From Marinobacterium_A aestuariivivens (GTDB lineage: Bacteria > Pseudomonadota > Gammaproteobacteria > Pseudomonadales > Balneatricaceae), in assembly GCF_042661465.1 (NCBI RefSeq), contig NZ_JBHSWE010000001.1, positions 2,046,001 through 2,110,000 of the forward strand: a stretch of 64,000 nucleotides of DNA, in the 5' to 3' direction. This document shows, in pieces, positions 18,501-26,969 of the stretch. The notes beneath the pieces are model-generated. The model was not told where the DNA came from. It worked only from the letters and a program-made list of their open reading frames with translations, and did no database searches. Both the position numbers and the translations under genes were made by a program. The stretch's first letter is position 1, and every line of letters starts with the position of its first letter.

Positions 18501-19411
18501 TCCGGTTGATCGAAACCGGCCTGGAATCCAGTCCTTCGGGCAGACATGAATATCTCGTCGGTATCGACGGCGGCGGTACGGCCTGCCGGGCCCGCCTTGC
18601 CGATATGGACCTGAGGATACTGGGGACCGGCCAGGCCGGTCCCGCCAACGCTTTCCTGGAACTGGACAGGGTAAGGCAGTCGATCCTGGAAGCGGTCACC
18701 CATGCCGTGCTGGATGCCGGCCTGTCCACCGATGACTTCTGCCGTTTGCATGTAGGCATGGCACTGGCGGGCGGCGACGACCCCAGCGTCCGTCAGGCCC
18801 TGACCCAGGTGCCCTGGTCATTTGCCTCGGTATGCATCGAGTCGGATGCTTACGGCGCCTGCCTGGGCGCCTATGAGGGCGCTGATGGCGCCATTCAAAT
18901 TGTCGGCACCGGCTCCTGCGGGCTGTTACTGCAAGATAGCCGGATAAACAAGGTCGGCGGTCATGAGTTCCCCATTTCCGACCTGGGCAGCGGAGCCGTG
19001 CTGGGACTGGAAGCCATTCGCAAAACGCTGCTGGCCCATGACGGCGTTATTGCACCCAGTGAACTGACCGATTCGATTTATCGGCAGTTCGACGGCGATA
19101 TAGACGCCATCGTGCACTGGTCCAAAACGGCACTCCCTGCCGATTATGGCCTTTTCGCGCGGCAACTTTTTGACTGCGCAGAAAACGGCGATCCGCTGGC
19201 TGCTGCTATCGTCGAGCAGGGCGTCCGCGATGTCGCCGGGCTTATCCAGGCGCTGTGTGACCGCGGTGCAACCCGGGTAGCGCTGATGGGCTCGGTCGCC
19301 CAGCGCATGAAGCCGAATTTGCAGCAGGCATTTGGCGAACTGATCGTGGAACCGCGCCAGGATGCCGTATATGGCGCACTGCTGATGGCAAGAGATTCGG
19401 CCGGCGGATAA
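18497..19411 (+). CDS. gspK: Glucosamine kinase of the BadF/BadG ATPase family
   Basis: Phosphorylates glucosamine to glucosamine-6-phosphate, the substrate of the NagB encoded just upstream. It is an ASKHA-fold kinase: phosphate 1 loop YLVGIDGGGTACRAR, DAYGACLGA, phosphate 2 loop IVGTGSCGLLL, and GGHEFPISDLGSGA. The HWSKTALPADYG segment and ALMGSVAQRM closely resemble Vibrio cholerae GspK as I remember it, more so than N-acetylglucosamine kinases. ATG 18497 overlaps the nagB stop (ATGA); length is 304 residues. A terminator hairpin follows at 19471. N-acetylglucosamine as substrate remains possible but would need a nagA elsewhere. Confidence 0.88.
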   Translation: MIRLIETGLESSPSGRHEYLVGIDGGGTACRARLADMDLRILGTGQAGPANAFLELDRVRQSILEAVTHAVLDAGLSTDDFCRLHVGMALAGGDDPSVRQALTQVPWSFASVCIESDAYGACLGAYEGADGAIQIVGTGSCGLLLQDSRINKVGGHEFPISDLGSGAVLGLEAIRKTLLAHDGVIAPSELTDSIYRQFDGDIDAIVHWSKTALPADYGLFARQLFDCAENGDPLAAAIVEQGVRDVAGLIQALCDRGATRVALMGSVAQRMKPNLQQAFGELIVEPRQDAVYGALLMARDSAGG

Positions 19412-19470
19412 ATCCTTTCGGCAGGAGGTTGTGGATATTCTCTGTGCTGTGCTCCTGCCTGATTCAACGG

Positions 19471-19497
19471 ACGCCCCACGGGCGTTCTCCTTTCTGC
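19471..19497 (+). terminator. Terminator after gspK
   Basis: ACGCCC (19471-19476) and GGGCGT (19480-19485) form a stem with a 3-base loop, followed by the pyrimidine-rich TCTCCTTTCT. It ends the glucosamine operon before the convergent gene at 19553-20182. Confidence 0.7.
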
Positions 19498-19552
19498 ATT
19501 TCCCCGGGCGGTATCGCTGTACCGCCCATTCGACCACAATGGCAGGACGGAC

Positions 19553-20182
19553 TCAGCCCGCTGTACCAGCCTCAGCCCTTGACAGGGCCCCCATATCCGT
19601 CAGTGCGTAACGACCAGGTACTTGCTTTCGCACCATCCAGTGGCAACAGTTATCCACCTGCGGCGGAAGCCATAACCGACTAAGCGTCCGTCCGCTCTGG
19701 AGGGTCAGCAGAGCCTTGATGAACACCATATGGGTGACGACCAGTATTTCCTGCCCCTGGTACTGTCTGACAATATTGTTAAAAGCTTGCGACACGCGGG
19801 ACATAAACTCCGAAAAACTCTCGCCACCTTCCGTCCGGCGGTAGAGATCGGGACGGTGCCAGAAATGCCAGTAATTCTCGGGATCGCGGCGTTTGATGTC
19901 CTGCTTGGCCTGTCCTTCCCAGGCGCCCAAGCCTATTTCCCGCAGCTCGTCCCGGGTCTGCAACGGAATGACGCGCCCCTCCAGTATCATTTTTGCGGTC
20001 TGCTGCGTTCTGCCGCTGCTGCTGCAAAGTGCATGATCGAAGCTGTATTGAGCCAGTTTGTCGCCGAGCTGGGTCGCCTGGCGTTTACCGAGTTCTGTCA
20101 GGGGCGAGTTCAGTTGCCCCTGCATGCGTCCTTGCAGGTTCCACTCGGTTTCCCCGTGCCGCACCAGATGTATGATCGCCAT
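19553..20182 (-). CDS. Histidine phosphatase (phosphoglycerate mutase-like) family protein
   Basis: A 209-residue member of the GpmB/CobC-type histidine phosphatase family. The phospho-acceptor is H9 in LVRHGETEWN; the acid/base glutamate lies in LREIGLGAWEGQ and the second histidine in VVTHMVFIKAL. Family members are either phosphoglycerate mutases or small-molecule phosphatases, and sequence alone does not separate them. It is the most distal gene of the co-directional block with enolase and pyruvate kinase, so interconversion of 3- and 2-phosphoglycerate is an attractive reading. A terminator-like hairpin separates it from the acid phosphatase gene, which weakens the case for one transcript. 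Confidence 0.8.
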   Translation of the reverse strand: MAIIHLVRHGETEWNLQGRMQGQLNSPLTELGKRQATQLGDKLAQYSFDHALCSSSGRTQQTAKMILEGRVIPLQTRDELREIGLGAWEGQAKQDIKRRDPENYWHFWHRPDLYRRTEGGESFSEFMSRVSQAFNNIVRQYQGQEILVVTHMVFIKALLTLQSGRTLSRLWLPPQVDNCCHWMVRKQVPGRYALTDMGALSRAEAGTAG

Positions 20183-20237
20183 TTGTCGTCTCCAAAGGCC
20201 GAGAGCCTTCGGCTCCAGAAGCCTCCCGATCGAGATT

Positions 20238-20264
20238 GAAAACCCGCCATCAGCAGCCTGCTGA
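20238..20264 (-). terminator. Hairpin after the acid phosphatase gene
   Basis: On the minus strand TCAGCA (20264-20259) pairs with TGCTGA (20255-20250) across 3 bases, followed by TGGCGGG and four T's. It is a modest intrinsic terminator or attenuator between the acid phosphatase and histidine phosphatase genes. Confidence 0.42.
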
Positions 20265-20281
20265 CGGCAGGCGTCGTCAGT

Positions 20282-21034
20282 TTAAAGAGGCAAGCCGAGG
20301 CCCTTGCGAACCTCTGCGCGGGCTTCTTCAAAATCCGCCTTGAAAGCAGGGTTGTCCTGCACCATCACCGCGCAGATGGCGCCGAGCATGCGGCCGGCTT
20401 CAACGTCGCTGAGATAATGCACGCCTCCGATCATGCGACCAAAGGATTTTTCCCAGCCACGTTGCATGATTTCCTCACGCTTTTCGGGAATCATGTCGGC
20501 CAGCACGATAGCGGTGAAATGGGCAAATGCGGAGTGGCCGCTGGGGTAGGAGCCGTAATTCTTGAACTCGCTGACCGCCTGGATATCACTGTTTTTCGAC
20601 CCTGGCCGCTCACGATTCCATTTGCCTTTGCCCTGTTTGTTCAGGTTGCTTTCGGTCTTGTAAACCTGCTTGAAAAACTGCTTGGCGATCGGAAAGTTGT
20701 CTTCGTTCCATTCCGGCCCCAGAATATTGGCCCAGCGAAACACACTCTGCTCGGAATCATCCCGAGCCTGCTTCTCCATCTCCGGCGTACGCAGCTCCTG
20801 CCAGCGCACCACTGTGCGCATGTCCTCTTCGTCGTAAAGGCCCTGCGGCGGCGGCGGCAGGAAGCGGGTCGAGTCGAATTCGGCCGGATCGATATAGACC
20901 TTGACCCCTTTGACGATCACAGCCCCCTCCATGACGTCGGAAGCCACCGCGGGAACCGTTGCCACCGAGGTCAGGCAAGCCACCAGCACGGCCGAGCGAA
21001 GATTTTTGTCCAACATCGAGATTATTCTTTTCAT
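20282..21034 (-). CDS. Periplasmic class A acid phosphatase (PAP2/PhoN family)
   Basis: A 250-residue exported phosphomonoesterase. A signal peptide is seen (basic start MKRIISML, hydrophobic AVLVACLTSVATVPAVAS). The three-part PAP2 signature is complete: K-x6-RP (KGKWNRERP), PSGH (YPSGHSAF) and R-x5-H-x3-D (GRMIGGVHYLSD). ATG 21034 is chosen, with GGAG about 10 bases upstream; an in-frame TTG at 21049 is the alternative. It lies between enolase and the histidine phosphatase gene, all on one strand. It could strip phosphate from external phosphoesters, supplying or competing with the adjacent organophosphate importer. Confidence 0.88.
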   Translation of the reverse strand: MKRIISMLDKNLRSAVLVACLTSVATVPAVASDVMEGAVIVKGVKVYIDPAEFDSTRFLPPPPQGLYDEEDMRTVVRWQELRTPEMEKQARDDSEQSVFRWANILGPEWNEDNFPIAKQFFKQVYKTESNLNKQGKGKWNRERPGSKNSDIQAVSEFKNYGSYPSGHSAFAHFTAIVLADMIPEKREEIMQRGWEKSFGRMIGGVHYLSDVEAGRMLGAICAVMVQDNPAFKADFEEARAEVRKGLGLPL

Positions 21035-21068
21035 TATTTTAAACTCCAATTAAATATCCATAGCAGGC

Positions 21069-21086
21069 CCCATCGGTCTCGATGGG
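21069..21086 (-). other. Intercistronic hairpin between enolase and acid phosphatase genes
   Basis: CCCATCG (minus strand, 21086-21080) pairs perfectly with CGATGGG (21075-21069) over a 4-base loop. No T tract follows on the minus strand, so it is more likely an mRNA-stabilising structure than a terminator. Confidence 0.4.
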
Positions 21087-21164
21087 CGATTTTCTGAAGA
21101 CGTGATTTATCTTTTTCTTTCCCAGTACCTCCTTTGCTTTATCGCTTATGTGACTGGCATGGTT

Positions 21165-22493
21165 CTAAATCTCGATCGCCTCAGAGTCTTCGCCTGAATC
21201 AGCCTGCCGCCCGATTACCGCAGGCCCCGAGTAGGGCGCGCACTCCTCGAGCTCTTCTTCGATACGCAGCAGACGGTTGTACTTGGCGACACGGTCGGAG
21301 CGGCACAAAGACCCTGTCTTGATCTGGCCGGCGGCGGTACCGACCGCCAGGTCCGCGATGGTGCTGTCTTCGGTCTCGCCGGAGCGGTGCGAGATCACCG
21401 CGGTGTAGCCGGCGCCCTTGGCCATCCTGATCGCATCCAGGGTCTCGGACAGCGAACCGATCTGGTTGAACTTGATCAGGATGGAGTTGCCGATGCACTT
21501 CTCGATACCTTCCTTAAGGAGCCTGGTGTTGGTGACGAATAGATCGTCGCCGACCAGCTGCACCTTGCTGCCGATCTTGCGGGTCAGGTAAGCCCAGCCA
21601 GCCCAGTCGGACTCGTCCAGACCGTCTTCGATCGAGACGATCGGGTAGGTTTCGGTCAGCTGTGCCAGGAAGTCGCTGAAGCCTTCGGAGTCGAAGACCT
21701 TGCCTTCCCCGGCCAGGTCGTACTTGCCGTCCTTGTAGAATTCGGAGGCGGCGCAGTCCAGCGCCAGGGTGACGTCCTTGCCGAGCGCGTAACCGGCCTT
21801 CTCGACCGCTTCGCGGATCACCACCAGGGCTTCCTCGTTGGACCCCAGGTTCGGCGCGAAACCACCTTCGTCACCGACAGCGGTGTTCAGGCCGCGGGCC
21901 TTGAGCACGGCTTTCAGCGCGTGGAAGATCTCGGCACCGCAGCGCAGGGCTTCGGCGAAGCTCGGGCTGCCGACCGGCTGTACCATGAATTCTTGGATAT
22001 CGACGTTGTTGTCGGCATGCTCGCCGCCGTTGAGGATGTTCATCATCGGCACCGGCATCGAGTACTGACCGGCGGTACCGTTCAGTTCGGCGATATGGGC
22101 ATACAGCGCAATGCCCTTCTCGGCTGCTGCAGCCTTGGCTGTCGCCAGGGAGACCGCGAGGATGGCGTTGGCGCCGAACTTCGACTTGTTCTCGGTGCCG
22201 TCGAGCGCCAGCATCTTGTTGTCCAGCGCGCGCTGGTCGGCCGCATCCATGCCTAGCAGCGCGTCACGGATCGGACCGTTGACGGCCGCAACTGCCTTCA
22301 ACACGCCCTTGCCCAGGTAACGGGACTTGTCGCCGTCACGCAGCTCGAGGGCTTCGCGGGAACCGGTGGATGCGCCGGACGGCACGCAGGCGCTGCCGAT
22401 CACACCGGAAGCCATGATCACGTCGGCTTCGACGGTCGGGTTGCCGCGCGAGTCGATCACCTCGCGCGCCCTGATATCAACGATCTCTCTCAT
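21165..22493 (-). CDS. eno: Enolase
   Basis: Interconverts 2-phosphoglycerate and phosphoenolpyruvate. The 442-residue protein starts MREIVDIRAREVIDSRGNP, has the SGASTGSREALELRDGD loop, the metal ligands in ALDCAASEF and SIEDGLDESDW, and the signature LIKFNQIGSLSETL followed by SHRSGETEDSTIADLAVG. It is some 10 residues longer than E. coli enolase because of a C-terminal tail ending in DSEAIEI. In gammaproteobacteria eno normally follows pyrG; here it is 31 bases after pyk and downstream of an ABC transporter. This suggests a second, dedicated copy, though the main copy cannot be checked in this window. Confidence 0.96.
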   Translation of the reverse strand: MREIVDIRAREVIDSRGNPTVEADVIMASGVIGSACVPSGASTGSREALELRDGDKSRYLGKGVLKAVAAVNGPIRDALLGMDAADQRALDNKMLALDGTENKSKFGANAILAVSLATAKAAAAEKGIALYAHIAELNGTAGQYSMPVPMMNILNGGEHADNNVDIQEFMVQPVGSPSFAEALRCGAEIFHALKAVLKARGLNTAVGDEGGFAPNLGSNEEALVVIREAVEKAGYALGKDVTLALDCAASEFYKDGKYDLAGEGKVFDSEGFSDFLAQLTETYPIVSIEDGLDESDWAGWAYLTRKIGSKVQLVGDDLFVTNTRLLKEGIEKCIGNSILIKFNQIGSLSETLDAIRMAKGAGYTAVISHRSGETEDSTIADLAVGTAAGQIKTGSLCRSDRVAKYNRLLRIEEELEECAPYSGPAVIGRQADSGEDSEAIEI

Positions 22494-22524
22494 TTCTTGC
22501 TCCCTTGATCCGCCATGTCCAGGC

Positions 22525-23972
22525 TCACTGAATGTTGTCGCCGACGGTGAGGATTTTCAGCGTATTGGTGCCGCCCTGGGCGTTGACGTAATTGCCCTTG
22601 GTGACGATGACACGATCGCCCGGGGCCACCACCCCCAGCCGTTCGAGTTCGGCGACAGCCTGAGCATTCACCTCCTCGTTCGGCAGCTGGTCGCTGTTAA
22701 AAGACACCGACTGCACACCGCGGAATAGGCTGACCCGGCTCTGGGTACGCGGATTGCCGGAGAAGGCAAAGATCGGCAACGGCGAGCGGATACGCGACAT
22801 CACCAACGGCGTATAGCCGCTCTCGGTCATGCAGATGATGCCCTTGACGCCTTCCAAATGGTTGGCCGCATACATAGCCGACAACGCGACAGACTCGTCG
22901 ATACCGCTGCATTGCTGGTGGACACGGTGTTTTGACTTGCGGCTGCCAGGATGGCGCTCGGCACCGCGGATCACCCGGTCCATCGCCGCCACCGCGGCCA
23001 CCGGATAGCGACCCGACGCGGTTTCCGCCGACAGCATCACCGCGTCGGTGCCGTCCAGTACCGCGTTGGCGACATCAAAGACCTCGGCGCGGGTGGGCTG
23101 CGGGTTTTGGATCATCGACTCCATCATCTGGGTGGCGGTAATCACCACCTTGTTCGACTTGCGCGCCCGATCGATGAGGTGTTTTTGTACCGCCATCAGC
23201 TCGGCGTCGCCGATTTCGACGCCGAGATCGCCGCGCGCCACCATCACGCCGTCCGCGCATTGAATGATCTGTTCCAGCACCGTTGGGTCATTGACGGTTT
23301 CCGCCCGCTCGATCTTGGCGATCAGGCCGGCCTGTCCGCCGGCCTGTTCCAGCAGCGCCCGGGCCTGCTCGATATCGGCAGCGGCACGGGGAAAGGAGAC
23401 AGCCAGGTAGTCGACGCCGATCTGGGCGGCGGTACGAATATCCCGACGATCCTTGTCCGTCAGGGCGGCGGCGGAAAGACCTCCCCCAGACGGTTGATGC
23501 CCTTGTTGTTCGATAGGGTGCCGCCCATCGTCACCAGGCAGTGCAGGGCGCCGTCGCCGATGCTTTCGATCTCCAGTTGCAGGCGGCCGTCGTCCAGCAG
23601 CAGCTGATCACCCGGACGGCAGTCGTCAGCAAGCTGTGGATAATCGACGCCAACCCGTGAGCGGTCGCCGGCGCCTTTGTCGAGACGGGTATCCAGCACA
23701 AAACGATCGCCCTCGCCCAGCGGGATACTGCCGGAGCGGAAGCGGGCGATGCGGATCTTCGGTCCCTGGAGATCGCCCAGTATCGCCACATAAAGGCCGT
23801 GCCGGGCGGCCAGCGTTCTGACCCGCTCAGCCCGGGCCTGATGGTCTGCCGGCTGACCATGGGAGAAGTTCAGACGTACCACATTGACGCCGGCGAGCAG
23901 CAGCTGCTCCAGCACTCCGGAATCGTCGGTGGCAGGGCCGAGGGTGGCCACGATTTTGGTTCTTCTTGTCAT
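22525..23972 (-). CDS. pyk: Pyruvate kinase (PykA type), one frameshift
   Basis: Transfers phosphate from phosphoenolpyruvate to ADP, giving pyruvate. The N-terminal TKIVATLGPATDD and VVRLNFSHG, the B domain, and the catalytic GDLGVEIGDAELMAVQK and ITATQMMESMI (with the MLSAETASG loop) are all present. One base is missing in the C run at 23483-23487; restoring it changes LGEVFPPPP-stop into LGGGLSAAALTDKDRRD and gives about 482 residues, the size of E. coli PykA. It follows the transporter ATPase gene by 77 bases and precedes eno by 31, so it is probably part of the transporter operon. Confidence 0.95.
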
Positions 23973-24049
23973 GATTGGGTCTCTGTAAGGAAGCCTCTTG
24001 CGCGTGCCAAAGCCCCCGCAGGGGTTGTTAGGGGCCCTTGTACTGCGGT

Positions 24050-25129
24050 TCAGGCCGTTACCAGGACAGTCTGTTCCATGGCCACATTCAGGGAGACCTC
24101 CGCGCCCTCCTCGATGTGCTGTTTGCCGGTGCTGTGCAGCTCGTCGACCGCCACCAGGTGGCCGCAGACATCGATGCCGTAGCGGATCAGGCTGCCGAGA
24201 AACTCACGATAGACCACCTTGCCACGGAGGCAGAAGCTGCTGGCCGAAGGCGTCTCGCCACGCTGAATGCTGGTGTTCTGGGGCCGGAACACCAGGCTGC
24301 CCGGTCCGCTCTGGGCGGATCCGATCGGCAACTGGAGGCCGTTGCGGCTGACAAACAGCGGCCCCTGTTGCGAGGCCTTTATTTCACCGTCGAGAATATT
24401 TGCGGAACCGAGGAAGTCGGCGACAAAGCGGTTGTCGGGACGGTCGTAAAGCTCCAGTGGCCGGCCCACCTGCTGAATCACGCCGTCGCTGAGCACCGCC
24501 ATGCGATCGGAGGTGGTATTGGCTTCTTCCTGGTCATGGGTGACGAAAATCGTCGTCAGCCCAAGCTTGCGCTGCAGTTTGAGGATATCCCGGCGCATCT
24601 GCACCCGCAGGTTGGCATCCAGGTTGGAGAGGGGCTCGTCCAGCAGCAGGACCCGCGGTTCGACCACCACGGTGCGGGCCAGCGCAATCCGCTGCTGCTG
24701 GCCTCCGGACAGTTCCGATGGCCGGCGTCCAGCCAATGGCAGCAGGCCGACGAGATCCAGCGCCTCGCTGACCCGGCGGTCGATCTCCTGCGGCGGGACT
24801 TTGCGCTCTTCCAACCCAAAGGCAACGTTTTTACGTACGGTCATATGGGGCCAAAGGGCATAGCTCTGGAAAACCATGCCGACATTTCGCTGCCAGGGCG
24901 GAAGGTGGGTGATGTCCTGATCGCCGATCAGGATGCGGCCGCTCGGGGCCGGGCCGAAACCGGCGATCGCCCGCAGCAGAGTCGACTTGCCGGAACCTGA
25001 GGGGCCGAGGAAGGCGAAGAACTCGCCCGGCTCGATATTCAGGTTGACCCCCTTCAGCACCTCGGTATCGCCAAAGTGGAGGCAAACATTTTCGATCTTG
25101 ACGCCTTTGGACTGACTCTTGATAGACAT
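24050..25129 (-). CDS. ABC transporter ATPase (Fbp/Afu/Phn-type organophosphate importer)
   Basis: A 359-residue ATPase with Walker A GPSGSGKSTLLR, Q-loop VFQSYALWP, signature LSGGQQQRIALART, Walker B VLLLDEPLSNLDA and switch VTHDQEEA. A C-terminal TOBE domain follows (LVFRPQNTSI to the end). This subfamily energises Fe3+, hexose-phosphate (AfuC) and aminoethylphosphonate importers. ATG 25129 is chosen for the GGGAG site; it starts 14 bases after the permease stop. With the permease, binding protein, pyk and eno around it, phosphoglycerate is the favoured substrate. Confidence 0.9.
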   Translation of the reverse strand: MSIKSQSKGVKIENVCLHFGDTEVLKGVNLNIEPGEFFAFLGPSGSGKSTLLRAIAGFGPAPSGRILIGDQDITHLPPWQRNVGMVFQSYALWPHMTVRKNVAFGLEERKVPPQEIDRRVSEALDLVGLLPLAGRRPSELSGGQQQRIALARTVVVEPRVLLLDEPLSNLDANLRVQMRRDILKLQRKLGLTTIFVTHDQEEANTTSDRMAVLSDGVIQQVGRPLELYDRPDNRFVADFLGSANILDGEIKASQQGPLFVSRNGLQLPIGSAQSGPGSLVFRPQNTSIQRGETPSASSFCLRGKVVYREFLGSLIRYGIDVCGHLVAVDELHSTGKQHIEEGAEVSLNVAMEQTVLVTA

Positions 25130-25143
25130 GACATTTGCTCCCT

Positions 25144-26880
25144 TCAGGATTCGCTGCAGCCGGCGCAATCGCGCTTGCTGCGTTCAATGATTTTGTGTGA
25201 AGCGAAGGTGCCGAGTCCGACGATAACCACGGCGATAATGCCCAGGGCAGCGCCTGGCCCGCGCCCGGCGGCGGACTGCATGAAGACGTAGATGCCGTAG
25301 GCCAGCGGGGCGTCGGTCTCACTGGATACCAGCATGATGGTGGCCGAAAGCTCGACCGCCGCGGTCGCGAAGCTGGTGACGAAGCCGGCCAGGATGCCGC
25401 CGCTCATCAGTGGCACGACGATCTTGCGAATAGTGCGCTGCTTGGTGGCGCCGAGGCTTTCCGCCGCCTCCTCGAGCGACACCGATACCTGTTGCAGGGC
25501 CGCGACGCAGGCCCGCAGGGCATAGGGCAGCCTGCGCACCGCCAGGGCAATCACGATCACGCCCCAAAAGGTCGCCAGCGGAACATCACTGAATGGCATT
25601 TCCACACCGTAGAACATCCGCAGGTAGCCGATGCCGAGCACCACGCCGGGAACTGCGACGGCGCCCATGGCGATGAAGTCCAGCGCCTTGCCGCCCCAGA
25701 TCTTGGTTCTCCAGACCACATAGGCAATGGCGGTGCCGAGGATGACATCGATCAGCCCGGCGAGGCCCGCATAGAGTAGGGTGTTGGTGATAAAGCCCAG
25801 TGCCCCGTTAAAAACCTCCGCATAGTGCGCCAGAGTGAAGCCGTCGGGCAGCGGGCTAAAGGACCATACCGAGCCGATGGACAGCAGGAATAGCGCCATG
25901 TGGGGCGCCAGCACGAAGGCCAGAATAGCCAGTATCACGGCGTAACAGCCGATACGTTCCCAGCGGCTCAGGTCCCGTTTCAGCAGGCCGCCGCCGCCTT
26001 TCTGGGTGGTGGCGTAGTCCTTGCCCTTCATTGCCAGGAAGGAGACCCAGAGGGAAAACACCGAGAACAGCACCAGGATGACCGAGATCACATAGCCGAT
26101 CGGGTCGGAGATGCCCACCGAGCTGATCCGCAGGTAAGCCTGGGGCGCCAGCATGTTGTTGACGTTGAGCAGCAGCGGCGTGCCGAGATCGTCGAAGACC
26201 TTGAGAAACACCAGCGAGGCACCGGCCAGGTAACCCGGCATCCCCAGCGGAAAGACGATGCGGCGGAACAGACGCATGCCGCTCGAGCCCAGATTCAGCG
26301 CCGCTTCTTCCATGGAGCGGTCAATATTCTGCAGACTGGCGGACAGGTTGATCAGGATAAAAGGGAAGAAATGCACCGACTGCACCAAGATCACGCCGTT
26401 CAGCCCATCCATAAAGGGCAGGGTAAAGCCGAAGTACTGATCCAGCAGCAGGTTGACGCTGCCGTTGCCGCCGAAAAACAGCTGCATCGCCACCGCGCCT
26501 ACGAAGGGCGGCATGATCAGCGGAATAACGCCCAGGGTCTGAATCAATGCGGAGCCGGCAAAATTGAAGCGAGTTGTGAAATAGGCCAGCGGCATGGCGA
26601 TGAGGGTGGCAAAGACCACCGACATGGCCGAGACGTAGAATGAGTTGACGAAGGACTCCCGAAACAGGGCGGCGTTGAAAAAGTCGATAAAGTTATTGAT
26701 GGTCAGGGCGCCAGTATTCGGGTCCTGAAAGGCCACATAAATGACTTTGGTCACCGGCAGTATCAGCACCACCATCAGGAACAACCCGATCAGCGCAGCG
26801 ACCATACTGGGCCCCCACTGGGTTGCAGAGAAATCCGGCAGGCGAAGGCTGCCTTTACGAGAAGCGGATACGCTTGTCAT
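25144..26880 (-). CDS. ABC transporter permease, fused two-half type (FbpB/AfuB-like)
   Basis: A 578-residue inner-membrane protein made of two homologous permease halves, each with about six helices. EAA-like loops are at EEAALNLGSSGMRLFRRIVFPL and EEAAESLGATKQRTIRKIVVPL. Single-chain double permeases of this kind serve the Fe3+ (FbpB) and organophosphate (AfuB, PhnU/V-like) ABC systems. ATG 26880 is chosen with TTGAGG 7 bases upstream; the TTG at 26892 is less likely. The gene lies 89 bases after the binding-protein gene and 14 before the ATPase gene. Confidence 0.9.
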   Translation of the reverse strand: MTSVSASRKGSLRLPDFSATQWGPSMVAALIGLFLMVVLILPVTKVIYVAFQDPNTGALTINNFIDFFNAALFRESFVNSFYVSAMSVVFATLIAMPLAYFTTRFNFAGSALIQTLGVIPLIMPPFVGAVAMQLFFGGNGSVNLLLDQYFGFTLPFMDGLNGVILVQSVHFFPFILINLSASLQNIDRSMEEAALNLGSSGMRLFRRIVFPLGMPGYLAGASLVFLKVFDDLGTPLLLNVNNMLAPQAYLRISSVGISDPIGYVISVILVLFSVFSLWVSFLAMKGKDYATTQKGGGGLLKRDLSRWERIGCYAVILAILAFVLAPHMALFLLSIGSVWSFSPLPDGFTLAHYAEVFNGALGFITNTLLYAGLAGLIDVILGTAIAYVVWRTKIWGGKALDFIAMGAVAVPGVVLGIGYLRMFYGVEMPFSDVPLATFWGVIVIALAVRRLPYALRACVAALQQVSVSLEEAAESLGATKQRTIRKIVVPLMSGGILAGFVTSFATAAVELSATIMLVSSETDAPLAYGIYVFMQSAAGRGPGAALGIIAVVIVGLGTFASHKIIERSKRDCAGCSES

Positions 26881-26969
26881 ATAAAACCTCAACGTATTCG
26901 GGAAGCGTCATCGGAACAGCCCATGCAGGCTGTTCCGTTTTCAGCCAAGAAGGTTTTCAGCGGAACCCT

